A stretch of DNA of 64,000 nucleotides, taken from Dermatemys mawii (lineage: Eukaryota > Chordata > Testudines > Dermatemydidae). Under the pieces are notes generated by a model. The model had not been told where the DNA came from. It searched no databases and was given only the letters and a program-made list of their open reading frames with translations. Within the stretch, counting starts at the first letter, position 1; each line of letters starts with the position of its first letter. A program made the position numbers and the translations under genes. Location: the NCBI GenBank assembly GCA_007922305.1, contig ML677386.1, positions 8,374,155 to 8,438,154 on the forward strand. Reading direction: 5' to 3'. Positions 33,066 to 44,312 of the stretch are shown here, piece by piece.

Positions 33066-35552
33066 TCTAAGCTGGATCTGAGTTTTACAGTATGGGTTTA
33101 GCCCTAAAATGGCTCTGAACCAGAATCCTAAAGCTGAACCCCTCAGAATTCTGGGAATATTCAGAGCCTAATCCAAATCTGAATTTCAGGCCTAGGGCCT
33201 CTCTCAATTGATGATTTACATGGATATAGCACTTGTTAACCTGAAGGATCTGGTTATAATAAGAATTTTATACTGTATAGAACGATCTCTTTATGCCATT
33301 GAAATTCAGAGATTTCTGGGGTGCAGCATAGCACTAGCAACACTGCACAGCAGTTTTGAGGAGGAAAAAGTGAAGAACATCTGCTACTGAAACATGGGAC
33401 ATTTAGGAATAGCGTAATTACTGCAGTAGGAGTTTGGCCGGGATATCCAGGTTAACGCCCCCATCTCGCACAAGTTGGTTCTGTAGTATATTACTGAGTG
33501 TAGCGGTTCTATTGTTTAAGTGTCAAATCATTTGCTGGGTCCTTCATGCATGAAACATACAGCAAGTCAGCTGCCTCTTAACATCTGGTAGAAACCCCCT
33601 GGTGACTTACCTGCTCACTGTTGGTTGTAGAGCGCCACATGATTCATGTGTTTAACAGGAGGATCTTTTTGTTAACTCAAATGAGGCCATGAAGGTACTG
33701 GTAAGTCTGGACGCATTTGAAACATTAAGGGCCAGATTCTCAGCGGAAGTAAATCAGCATAGCACCATAGATTAGTGTGTAGCTATGTTGCTTTACACTC
33801 ATTTTGGATCTGTCCCCAAATGTATAAAGTCTTAGAAAACAGACATTTTACTCTGGCTTTTTAAAAAGTACTTAAAAAGAGAACAGGGTCCTTTGCCTTT
33901 AAAAATGATCGCCCACCCCCTCCTGTCTTTTCTTTGGAGTTGTGTGCTCCAGGTCATTCTGTACATAGCCCGGATGGGAAGAAGCCAATACTTAAACCAA
34001 TTATTTTACTGTCTGACACTTATGGCTGCAGGAAAGAGCGACAGAACCCACAGCTTCTGCAAACAATGTAAGACAAGTGTTTAAGGTGCGGAAGAAGGAT
34101 CAGGAAAAATCTTCCGTACATCCTGCTTTCCGCTCAAGACTCCAAGGTTGGAGTAGAGTGGCTGCATGAGCCTTTGGGGAGGAAGAACCCTCCCCCCTCT
34201 CTCCCAGACTGCGCCCTCCTGCACTTGCTGACACTTCAGAAGACCCTCTTGTTCCTGCAGGAGTCAATGACTTGGGAAGTGTCAGATCCATTGCCCCTGC
34301 CCCCACTCCTTCCAGGCTCCCCAAATGGTGGCTCAATCCCCTTGGCACAGCAGAACTGCATCAAATCTGCTGAATCTGGGGCCTCTGGAGGACAAGAATG
34401 GTGGTCCAGGACTTTTCCAGGACTTTTATTCTGTCTTCTGCATCATCAACGAAACAGGCAACTTGCAGCGTCTTTAGGGCTGCTGCTGCACTAACTGAAG
34501 AGTGAGGAAAGACACAGCTCCACTTTTTTCCTGATTCACCAGGTTGAGGTCACGGGACTGGCACTTAAAAAAGTCATCTACTGACAGGGCCAATGTGATT
34601 GGGAGTTCCTCGTTCAAATTCAGTCCCTAGTTTAAGCAGGCAGCACTCTGATGGGTTTCAGTGGGAGTCGTTCCGGTTTTTACCAGGGCTGAATTTGGTG
34701 CTTGGTTAAAGAAAAACATGAAACAGCACAGTGATAGTTTTGCAGCATTTAACTTCACTCTAAATGACCCACTCAGCTTAAATGTATCAGCCAAATCACT
34801 GGGGTAGGTGCTGGGGAGCTGGATGCAGTTCTATTGATTTACGGGCCTGGTGAATATCATCCAGGACACAACGTGCGCTGTATGTTGCAATGAGGCTAGT
34901 GGTGCTGAAAGAGGATAATGTTTGTAATCAGAACTTTCCTTTGCAAATATTGAATCATTTTCTTGTAAAAGCCGGACACAGAGATGAATGACTCACTGTT
35001 GGCAGCATATACGCTATCAGTAGGCTCTTTTTACTGGAACAGGGGGCTGAGGTTTGATATCATCTCTGTGCTCCCAGAATACTAATGAGTAACAGCACAC
35101 TGTGGCCTCTATTGATCTGCGATTTCCTTCTTCCAGCCTTTCACCAGTCTCTGCGCAAAAAAATACACAAGTTGAAGGAAATCACATTGTTCATTGTTCT
35201 AAACATCTCTCTTGCTTTCTAAGCTTGGATATTTTTTTTTATTGGGCTAACGTTTTACAGCAATAAGAGGTGAAACCTCATGAAAAATGGGCTCAAGTTG
35301 GGTGCCTGGAAGAGTGAAGGCCAGGGCTGAAAATGATAAACCTGTACATCAGTGGTTCTAGACCAGACCCACTTAATGTGGGGTGAAAGCCATTTACCTC
35401 CTAATGCCTATTAAGTGCTCCGTGGGGAATGAGTGTTGATCTCCATTCTATTCCTAGATGGCAAGTGTCCACATAACCAAAGGCACTATCACACTGATCT
35501 TTAATTGGAGGAAACCTCAGCAGAAAGGCTAAAGACTGAACGATGTCTAAAT
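33066..35552. other. No gene; unassigned sequence
   Basis: 33730-33820 is a member of the short 'ggccagattctcagc...ttacac' repeat. 34100-34500 is GC-richer, with open frames on both strands (82 and 106 codons), no recognised domain. T run at 35231-35240. Confidence 0.45.
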
Positions 35553-35860
35553 CAGGGGTTGGCAGCCTTTCAGAAGTGGGGTGCCGAGTCTCCATTTATT
35601 CACACTAATGTAAGGTTTCGCGTGCCAGTAACACATTTTAACGTTTTTTAGGTCTCTTTCTATAAGTCAATAATATATAACAAACTATCATTGTATGTAA
35701 AGTAAATACAATTTTTAAAATGTTTAAGAAACTTCATTTAAAATTAAATTAAAATGCAGAACCCCCCAGACCAGTGGCTAGGACCCAGGCAGTGGGAGTG
35801 CCATTGAAAATCAGCTCGTGTGCTGCCTTTGGCACGCATGCCATAGGTTGCCCACCCCTG
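35553..35860. mobile_element. Non-autonomous hAT
   Basis: Left caggggttggcagcctttc and right cataggttgcccacccctg are inverted repeats of the cagggg-type hAT family. Flanks gtctaaat and gtaagaga are a poor TSD match (about half identical), so the copy is old or the ends have shifted. A+T-rich middle with 'ataatatataacaaactatc'. Confidence 0.8.
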
Positions 35861-37027
35861 GTAAGAGAAGGTCTTTGGAGATCGCAGCTGAGATACAGGG
35901 GTAGGAAGAACCTTGCACTGCTGCTGCCGATTCTGTACTAGTATCTGTTGTGGTAGAGAACTTCAGTCTCCACAGTTATCACTCTCGATCTTTAAGAGTC
36001 AGTTGAAAGAGTCCCGTTGACTTCAATGGGCTTTACATTGGGCCATTAATAAGCACTGAGTTCACTCTGAAACAACTGATGAAATTTTAAAAGAAAGCTA
36101 ACAGCTACTTACACACACAGCTTATAAACAGATAATGTGACCCACATAGTATGTAGTGCATCAGTACCTGAATCAAAGACAGGGTGTCTCAAGTGAGTAT
36201 GTGCACACACACACACACACATATTAGTGATGCAGCAGGTTTGTGGTTATAGAGTAGGCTATAGCATAATTAAATCTCCATCTATGTCCCCCTTTATAGA
36301 CCTCAAAAGACCAGGTGGCACAAAGTCAGTTCCTGTCCTGAGCTATTTTTCAGTTCATAAAATGGCAGTCAAAAAAAGCAATCTGAGTTCCTAGCCAAAA
36401 GCTTTCTAAAAACAATCTCCTCCCCATAAATATCTCCTATGTAATATGCGAATATAGGCTAACCTATTTAATTTACTGTGTATATGTAGAATTTAGTGCT
36501 GCTAAAGGAAAGTTAATGCTGAGTAAACAGTGTGATTTCAAAAGTGACTGGTGAAGGGAATCTGAACATTGAATCAAGCACACCAATCAGGCTACATGGG
36601 GCATTCAGAAGAGCAAAACATCTAAACGAACTTTTTAAAAAATTCTGAATAGCTCCTGTAAAAAGTGGTCTTGCTGGTTGCAAAATTGCTATTGATCACC
36701 CAGAACTCGTTATACTAAAATATCACAGATATTGGAAAATCTTATAGAATGTAACAGACAATCATAACCTCTCTATAGGTTTAATTAAACATTTTTGAGA
36801 AATAGAGAATTATGTCTTTGTTACAGAATTTTATAGGATGGTTCACAAAATCTATAGACGGGATCAAATTTTGTTAGTCAATCAGTTTAATTTTTTGTTG
36901 GTGTAAGAACTGTCACAGTTCTGTTACCTTCAATAGAGCTCAACCAATTGCTACCAGGAGAAAATTTGGCCCTACAGGTTTTCTGAACTTTTGCTGAATT
37001 ACACAAGCAAACTTTATGCTGGCATTT
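35861..37027. other. No gene; microsatellite and hairpin-family piece
   Basis: Includes the hairpin repeat at 36006-36055 (ccgttgacttcaatgggc...attgggcc) and (CA)n at 36203-36221. Otherwise A+T-rich unassigned sequence. Confidence 0.45.
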
Positions 37028-37058
37028 CCTAACTCTCTCTCTCTCTCTCTTTCTCTCT
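37028..37058. repeat. (CT)n microsatellite
   Basis: About nine ct units, one ttt interruption, then more ct. Confidence 0.85.
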
Positions 37059-39465
37059 TAATAAGATCAGAAGACATTATGCTGTGGGGAGATTGAAGGG
37101 AGAGATACCTCAGAGAGAATCCCACAATCCCTGCCCCTCTCTAAGAAGTTAGTCTTTGGAAAAAGCTGTTCAAGAAGAAGATTAAATCAATCAGTTTCAG
37201 GTGCTGTTTATAGGCTCCCCTTTTAAGTTAATGGGGAAATGTTTGTTTCTTTAAGCAGTTAGTTACTACCAGCTTCCTTAATCCAGGTACCTTGTTATCC
37301 TAATTAAAGATGAAAATCAACTTTGATCACCTACAGTTTCATTGCGTAATCTGTTTTGATGCATTATTATTTAGCTCACTTAGTTTGCTTTGATGAAAAG
37401 GATTTCTTTTTCACACTGGATAGAAGTCCTAGTTAAATTTTTGATCTCCTTACAGGGAATTAATTTATGTGCCTGCTAACAAAACAAAACTAACAAAACC
37501 AAACCCTGGCCCCCCAACACCATGCTCTTTGATTGAGTCATTTGAACTGCCATAGCATGAGGTCACCAGCCCAGTGGGTTATGCCATCAGGTTTTGTTTC
37601 AGAGTTGCTACATTCCTGTGTTTGGCACATGAACAGTGGGGTGGGGGGAGACACAAACGTGGCTTTAAGCCATGTTTTGCACCCCCTGTACTGTAAGCCT
37701 TGCTAGGCCAGTTAAAGCATAGGTTCCAACCTGGAGGCTGCTACACCAGTGGGACTCACAAGGACTCTCCATTTCCTTATGGCTAGATGGTCTCAGCGTT
37801 TCTGTTGTAGCATAGGGTCACACTACAGAATAGGTTGAGAACTTCTAAGATAGAGCATCTTCTGGGCCAACTATGAGCTGCAGAAAGCAGAGAATAGCCA
37901 CACAGCACTCTTCACCCCAGTCCCTTTTTTCCCTCTCCTCACCTCTGGCATGCCCTCTTCACTCAGGGCCATGATGAGGATGGCATAGAACGACCCCACT
38001 AGCTGTGTCCTGGAGGGGGAATTCACTTTTATAGGCGGTATCCCCTGCAGGGGATTACATCCATTTACGCCACCAGAGTGGGTATGAAGGGATCTTAAGG
38101 CTACTGCTAACTGGTCTCTTACTGCTCCCAAATCAGGGTATTACCTGGTGCTCATTTCAAGTAGGAACCATCATCCATGTGAAGCTTTCCTGCTTCTTTT
38201 TCCAAGGGAGAGTTAATGGATCAAGGGAGATGTTTTTATAATGACCTGGGAAAATTCCTTCTAAATTACTGAATGGGATTTTAGATCAAACAAGATTAAC
38301 CATCCCCTGCCCCCACGTACACACATTCCAGACTCCATCCCAGAATTTGTTGGATTTGGGGAGATTTAGTTATTGCTGACTAGGTGTCCACACAATGTGG
38401 ACAAGTTCAATAAAGCAGATAGAACCAATTTACTTTATTACCAGAACCAATTCATACTGCATGAATCCAAGCAGCTAGCCCTCACACAGGGCACTAAAAT
38501 GTTCTGTTTGTTGGCTTTCCTTTCTGACATTTCAGACAGAGAAATCCTAGACTGGATTTTGTGCTAGTGTGAAAAAAGTGGATTTTGTCTTTGTCTTTGT
38601 GGCAAGGAATCTAGTTTAAACTTTTGACATTCATGCGGGTGACCAGTATTTCTCATGTTTCACAGAGTTTTTAGGACCTCAACTGTTCTTACACCCGATC
38701 TTACCATAGAAAGGAAGCAATGGAAAAAAAACATTCCCAAAACAGTGACACGTTTCTCCACCAGTTGCCCTCATAAAGACTGAGTTCTGTCCAAACTGCT
38801 AAGGCGGGCTTGAAGTTTGCAATGGACTGTCTGCAAGTTAATCCTCTGTGTCTCCACCAGTTGATGTCACTGTAGTTTATGAGGATCCAGGGAGCAGCAT
38901 AGAGTAAATGTAGCCAGTAAAAATGAAACACAAACAAAATTACATTTTAAAGAGTGTGTGATTTTACAGCTTTTGCTTCCCTAATCCCTGCTCCTGTTTG
39001 GGATTCGGTAATCTTTGCCTGTCTTTTATGATCAGTGTCAAGCTGTAATATCCTTTCACATATTTTCCAGCACAGATCTGCTCTCCAATTTCTCTCCAAA
39101 AACTTGACATAGTCCTAATCATTTTATTTTAAATACAGGAATTATAACTAAGCAAAAGGTCTGGCATGTCAGGGGCATCAAAAGAAGCTCTAAATTACAT
39201 TTGATGGGTGCATCATTCCCTATGAAGTTTCACACATACCATGAAAAGTATTAATACAAGGCTGGGTTTTAGTAGATTAATACTTTTGAACTTCATACAT
39301 GGAGCAAGTTCTTTGCAGATTCCCCTTTCAAGTCCAGGAAAGTCAGTGGGGTTAAATGGGGTGAAAGTCAGGGTAGAATTTGGCTTGTAGAGCCCCACGC
39401 TCTGCTGCATCTCCCTTGAAATCATTGAAATTACACCACTGTGGAATTTGGCCCTCGTGCCCAGG
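37059..39465. other. No gene; unassigned, possible old hAT at 37697-37850
   Basis: 37705-37840 has 'cataggttccaacctggaggctgc' and 'aataggttgagaacttct', suggestive of a decayed hAT, without a readable TSD. 37190-37400 is A+T-rich, free of recognisable repeats, and has cctaattaaag and gcattattattt. No coding region supported; frames are under 90 codons. Confidence 0.4.
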
Positions 39466-39652
39466 TTTTAAAGGTACTTTGCCATTTCAGTGCTTAGCAT
39501 TGCACCCCAACTGATTTAGGAGCCTAAATTGCATTTTCAAAAAGGATTTAAGCTGCTCAAGTGCCTAAATCTTTTCTAAGAATGCAATTTAGGCTCCTAA
39601 GTCAGTTAGATGGTGCAACACTGAGTGCAGCTATTCCTAAATACCTTTAAAA
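39466..39652. mobile_element. Foldback MITE (ttaggagcctaaat arms)
   Basis: A left arm with 'taaaggtactttgcc', 'agcattgcaccccaactgatttaggagcctaaattgcatttt' and a right arm with 'aatgcaatttaggctcctaagtcagttagatggtgcaac' and 'aaatacctttaa' are imperfect inverted copies. The centre is 'gatttaagctgctcaagtgcctaaatc'. The whole element is one long hairpin. Confidence 0.8.
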
Positions 39653-40410
39653 ACTGTCTAAAGCTATTTTTAGCACCAAAGGACCATTTCCATCATGAAA
39701 AGAGACAGTATAGTTTCAAATTTACCAGTATTTATCCCTCAGGCATGATGCTGTCTTTAAGGGTGAGCTCTAATTTAGATGGGGTAACTGCACACTCTAC
39801 AAATTCCGCTAAATAGCCTGATCTCCTGGACAATTGATATGGGTCAAATTTTCATACATTGCTTCTGACATTGCACACACCCATTTTGCATGTGCAAATA
39901 GGCAAATGTAGATGCAAATCAGATATGCTCATATTTCTCTACCTGATCTGCAGATGCAACACCTTTCTGTACCCACAAATTGATGTGCATGCAGTAGGCC
40001 CAAGCCAAGACAATCCATGAACTCCAAAGGGACCAGATTTGCTTGTGGAATTTTAGAGGCCAGCTTGAAAGTTTGGAATGAGAACTTTCCAGGCATCTGA
40101 CCAACTAATGGATAATTTAAAAAGGTACATAATTTGCAAAGAATTACATAGTTATAAAACTTTATAGCATTTTGCATGCTATTTTAGCATTTCTGCATCA
40201 GTCCCATATGATACCAAGAATTGCAGAAGTACCCCAATTACTGAGGATTTGGGGAAGGTTTGGTCAAAAATTGGGTCAGCGTTTCTTTGGGTTGGTTTTT
40301 ATTTTATCCGATCCTATGAACCCATTCTCAACATCGGCAATCTCCAGTTCAACTGAAAGGTAAATGAGAAAAGTCAGAGGGAGAGAAGGTCTAAGCTTAA
40401 AATGTAATAA
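39653..40410. other. No gene; unassigned sequence
   Basis: Frames of 61-82 codons with no domain; no bounded repeat recognised. Confidence 0.45.
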
Positions 40411-40464
40411 AAAAAAGAAGAAAGAAGAAGAAGAAGAGAGACAAAAGTTTATGGGCTACTGGGA

Positions 40465-40509
<45 letters not shown>

Positions 40510-40519
40510 TACACACACG
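40411..40519. repeat. Microsatellite cluster (GAA)n, (TA)n(CA)n
   Basis: (aag/gaa)n at 40411-40440, then (ta)n at 40464-40490 directly followed by (ca)n to 40519. Nearby frames of 60 and 115 codons owe residues such as IYIYIYIYTHTHTHTH to the repeat and are not genes. Confidence 0.9.
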
Positions 40520-41335
40520 CAGAGGGATGCTGGCATGAAAAAGTAATCTCTCCCATATGGCTTGGTGACTGTTCACTTTATTTATATGACTGTTCACATT
40601 CATTATGTTTGTTTTCTTGTGGGATGGCAAATTGCCATCTCCACGAAGGCAGCTCACCGCAGCACCATGACCTGTGGGTAACGTGTCAACTGACTGCCAG
40701 TTCCAAAGAAGTTGATTCCTTAGTGGAATTCCAACATAGAACATTAAAAACTTGAATCAACCCCTTCCTGTTGTCTTAAAGAGCCCGTGCAGCCTTGTGA
40801 CAGCTATTAATTAATGCACTGATTGGAATACTGTTGCTTCCGCCCTTCCCTCTTCCTATACTGACTAGCCAAGCCACAGTCTAAGAAGACTGAGCCAAAT
40901 GCTCAGCTAATAAAAAAATCTGAAGTCAGTGGAGCTAGGCTGATTTACAGCAGCTGAGGCTCCCGCTCTGTGGAATAAGGCAGTATTCCAGCCATTGTAA
41001 TGCCAGCCACACTCACCCAGTGGGTTGCTGGTACACCTTCTCCTTTTATGCCTGCTTTGCTGAGAAAACATGACATGTCAACAACTCTCAAACTTGTATG
41101 AAATACCACACAGTTAAAAAAATAAAGCTTTTTGGAGACCTTGTTCCCCAAAGGAAACATTTGAAAGTGCTTCCCTGCTCCCTTCCAGCTGCTTTCATCT
41201 CTGACTCACAGCATGAAAATGAAAGATACTATTGGAAGGAATTTTTCTTTCTAAGTGTTTGTTTAATCAGTATTAAATTAACTTGGGTTTGGATCTACTG
41301 TGCTTTGCCATTTCCCTAATCCTTCCTAGGAGAGA
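40520..41335. other. No gene; unassigned sequence
   Basis: No frame with a recognisable domain. 40918-40960 'ctgaagtcagtggagctaggctgatttacagcagctgagg' is a short hairpin-repeat relative. Confidence 0.45.
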
Positions 41336-41366
41336 GACACACACACACACACAAACACACACACAA
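41336..41366. repeat. (AC)n microsatellite
   Basis: ac units with one aaac interruption. Confidence 0.85.
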
Positions 41367-41685
41367 ATATTAATTGAGTAATCTTCACATGAAATAGAAT
41401 CAAAACAACGATTCTAGAAGCAGTGCAGGGCTCAAAAGATTAGTAAGGGCTATGCAACCTTTCCCTTATTGATCAGAGGTTTGAATCAAGCTGTTGTGGA
41501 CCATGTGACATGTCTCTTTGGTGAGTGCCACAGCCAATTGGGTATAGTAGCAATTGGAAGTCAGCAGAACTCCTAGGCAGGGTGTTCAATACTGAGGAAT
41601 CTACTGGGAACTGTTCTGTTTCCCATCTGCTCTTCTATGGATAGAGACCCCAGAGAGCTGCAACTCAGGCTACACAAGGTGTGGA

Positions 41686-42040
41686 GTCTAGAGATGGTCA
41701 CCAAAGTGTGTTTCTCTCACACCCATCCACCCTTTTCATTTCATGAACAAAAATTTAAATTTTGAGATTTCTTGTAATTAAAAATGAAAAATTGGAAGTG
41801 TTGAGGGCTCTGCAACACACATTTCCCCCATTTTCCCTCCCCTTCTCCCACTCCCATTGGCAAGCTGGAAAAGGGGAAGAAAAGGAAATGGGCCGAGAGA
41901 ATGAGAAAACCAGAAACAGTTCATAATTTGGTTTTTTCATATTTTTTGGTCAAGAAAAATTGGAAAGTTAAAAAGAAAACAAAAATTTCCCTCACAAAGT
42001 TTTGGTTTTAAGGGGGGGCACTTTTCAATTTGAAACCAGG
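41686..42040. repeat. gaaaattt-rich MITE-like sequence
   Basis: Starts tctagagatggtcacc and contains 'aaaatttaaattttgag', 'gaaaaattggaaag' and 'acaaaaatttccctcac', similar in texture to 10722 and 12340. Ends not defined. Confidence 0.35.
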
Positions 42041-42906
42041 ATGAACACAGTTTTTCAGCCACCTTTAATCCAGTCCTGTTGAGCAGACCACTCCAAAACT
42101 GTATAGAGGAGCAGTGGTGGTTCAGATTTTTTTTGAGGAGGTGGGGGAGAGGTGGAGCTTCTGCACCCAGAGGCATGTGAGGATAAGGTAAGAGCAGTTG
42201 GGCCACAGCCATTAGAACCTGTCTTAGGGCGCCAGTGTTCATGGCGAGTAATATGCAATAGGTTTATGTTAATGTGTTGTAAACATACATTAAATCTTCC
42301 ATGCATAATCTAAATGTTTAAAATGTGCACTTGAAAATGTCTAAACATACTTTTAGGATGTTTAGCAGTGGTATTCTTATTACATCACCTGCTGTATTTT
42401 ATAGCCATCTACTTCAAGGTAGATAATGATGGTAAATCTGGCCGCCTATCCTCTGAGGATATCATCATTGTTCTCATGACGCTGAACTTCATGGCAGCAA
42501 GCAGGCACAATACCGACATCCTCCTCCTCCTCCTCCAAAAGCAAAGGGTCCCATCATTTGAATGAATAGAGAATCTGCTTTAGATAGCAGCAGTATGTGT
42601 CACACAGCCGAGGAGTTCTGATTCCATCCCAGACAAGGCAGAGCACCACATACACAGGAGCCAGTTCATTACAGTAGAATGTTTTCTTCCAAAGGGTAAA
42701 GGAAAATAAAGTCCAAGATTTGGTTTCTTCACATCATGATACCCATGAAGACTACAGAGTATAATCTACAATTATATTGTGTTTGTGAGGTTTGCTCTAA
42801 GTGATAAGGAGATAATGGTCATCCTCTCACAGGCAGTGTATAAATCGATGAGAAGAGATTGACATTTGCCTGTTCTATATAGAGTATTGGCTCATTTCCT
42901 CTAGCT
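42041..42906. other. No gene; unassigned with a (CTC)n run
   Basis: (ctc)n at 42519-42537. Frames of 65-101 codons on both strands have no domain. The 65-codon frame at 42368-42565 is hydrophobic at its start but unsupported. Confidence 0.45.
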
Positions 42907-43103
42907 CAGGCCTGCACAACTCGGAAAGCAGCGAGGGCCATATTACCGCAAAAAACACAGCTGTGAGTTGAAAAGCCCCGCCCCAATCTGCTTCTCCCCA
43001 CCCCACCACTTGGTTTGCCCCACCCCTACTCACCCCCCACGGGCCGCACAGTGAGCCCGAGCAGGCCGCATGTGGCCCCCGGGCCGCATGTTGTGCAGGC
43101 CTG
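42907..43103. mobile_element. Non-autonomous hAT, 197 bp
   Basis: Ends caggcctgcacaac and gttgtgcaggcctg are perfect 14-bp inverted repeats, and the 8-bp TSD ctctagct is perfect (42899-42906 and 43104-43111). GC-rich at the right with 'gggccgca' repeats. The opposite-orientation sibling is 57400-57614. Confidence 0.95.
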
Positions 43104-43111
43104 CTCTAGCT

Positions 43112-43645
43112 GATGTGTCTGAAGCGCCATGGAAGGTGCATGCAGCAAGAGACTAAGCACAGAGTTTAGATCAAAATTCTTTTAAAAAGGAAGTAACACG
43201 AGACTCCGAGGTTGGTGTGACTAAAGTTTTCTTTACTGTTGCTGTTACTGTACCTGGGCTCTGTGGACTGGGAGTTCATAATACAGTCACTTTAATCCAT
43301 GCCAGGACACCGTTTGGCTTTTGGTGTGCCAGTTTCTCAAAGCTTGGATTAAGATAAGCTTCAGCTAAGAAAGCACATTTTTTGGAGACAACCTCAGCCA
43401 AAGGGAACCTCTGAACCTTTTTAAGTTTGCCCACAGTTAGTGGCAATTCAGATCTTTCTTGATCTGATTACTTTAATCATGGGAAACTTTTGCTATTCTG
43501 AACAAGAAAGTCAGTGACAGTGGTTGTATTCTCCTTTCTTTGAGGAATAGGGAGCTTTTGCTTTCCTGTCCCCTTAATCTTGAGCCAAAATTCAACTCTG
43601 GTGTGAAGAAATGCAATAATCCAGATCTAAATTAGTCGTCTAGGA
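43112..43645. other. No gene; unassigned sequence
   Basis: No frame above 60 codons and no bounded repeat recognised. Confidence 0.45.
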
Positions 43646-44312
43646 CAGTGGTTCTCAACCAGGGTTACATGTACCCCTGAGGTTCTGCAGAGGTCTTCCA
43701 GGGGGTACATTAGCTCATCTACATATTTGCCTAGTTTTACAACAGGCTACATAAAAAGCACTTGCAAAGTCAGTACAAACTAAAATTTCATATAGACAAT
43801 GACTTGTTTATACTGCTCTATATACCGTACACTGAAATGTAAGTACAATATTTATATTCCAGCTGATTTATTTTAGAATGTAATAAAAATGAGAAAGGAA
43901 GCAGTTTTTTAATGACAGTGTGTTGTGACAACTTTGTATTTTTATATCTGATTTTGTAAGTAAGTAGTTTTGAAGTGATGTGTAACTTGGGGGTACGCTA
44001 GCCAAATCAGACCCCTGAAAGGGGTACAGTAGTTTAGAACAGTGGTCTTCAAACTGGGGTGCGCGAGCCCACCCCCGGCAGTGTGCGAGACCCCAGTGGC
44101 GCCACCACGCACGCCTGGGAGACCACTGAATTCCCAGGCAGGCTATTTTAGTCCCATCAAAATGCCGCCATGGAAAGTGGAAGCTTCCGCTTTCTCTGGC
44201 AGCATTTTGGCGGACATACCCCCGGGGGCCGCCAAACTTTTCCCTCCGTGGAAAGGGGCCGCAGGGGGAAAAGTTTGAAGACCCCTGGTCTAGAAAGGTT
44301 GAGGGTGCTACT
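43646..44312. mobile_element. Non-autonomous hAT, split by a second hAT
   Basis: Left cagtggttctcaaccaggg; right aggttgagggtgctact, degraded. The body ('ggggtacattagctcatctacatatttgcctagttttacaacaggctac', 'ctgaaaggggtacagtag') matches the element at 18484-18897 in the opposite orientation. Flanks share tctag. A 248-bp hAT sits just inside its right end. The 166-codon minus-strand frame at 43868-44368 runs across both elements and is not a gene. Confidence 0.85.
44040..44287. mobile_element. Non-autonomous hAT nested inside another hAT
   Basis: Ends cagtggtcttcaaactgggg and aagtttgaagacccctg are inverted repeats. TSD gtttagaa (44032-44039) and gtctagaa (44288-44295) match at 7 of 8. Interior is GC-rich with 'ttttggcgg' pieces. 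Confidence 0.9.

Noticed and set aside
34100..34494. Overlapping 82- and 106-codon frames
   Set aside because: No domain; both strands open in GC-rich sequence. Could be an unrecognised repeat, but not supportable as a gene.
40364..40744. Frames with IYIYIY/THTHTH runs
   Set aside because: Translation of the (TA)n(CA)n microsatellite.
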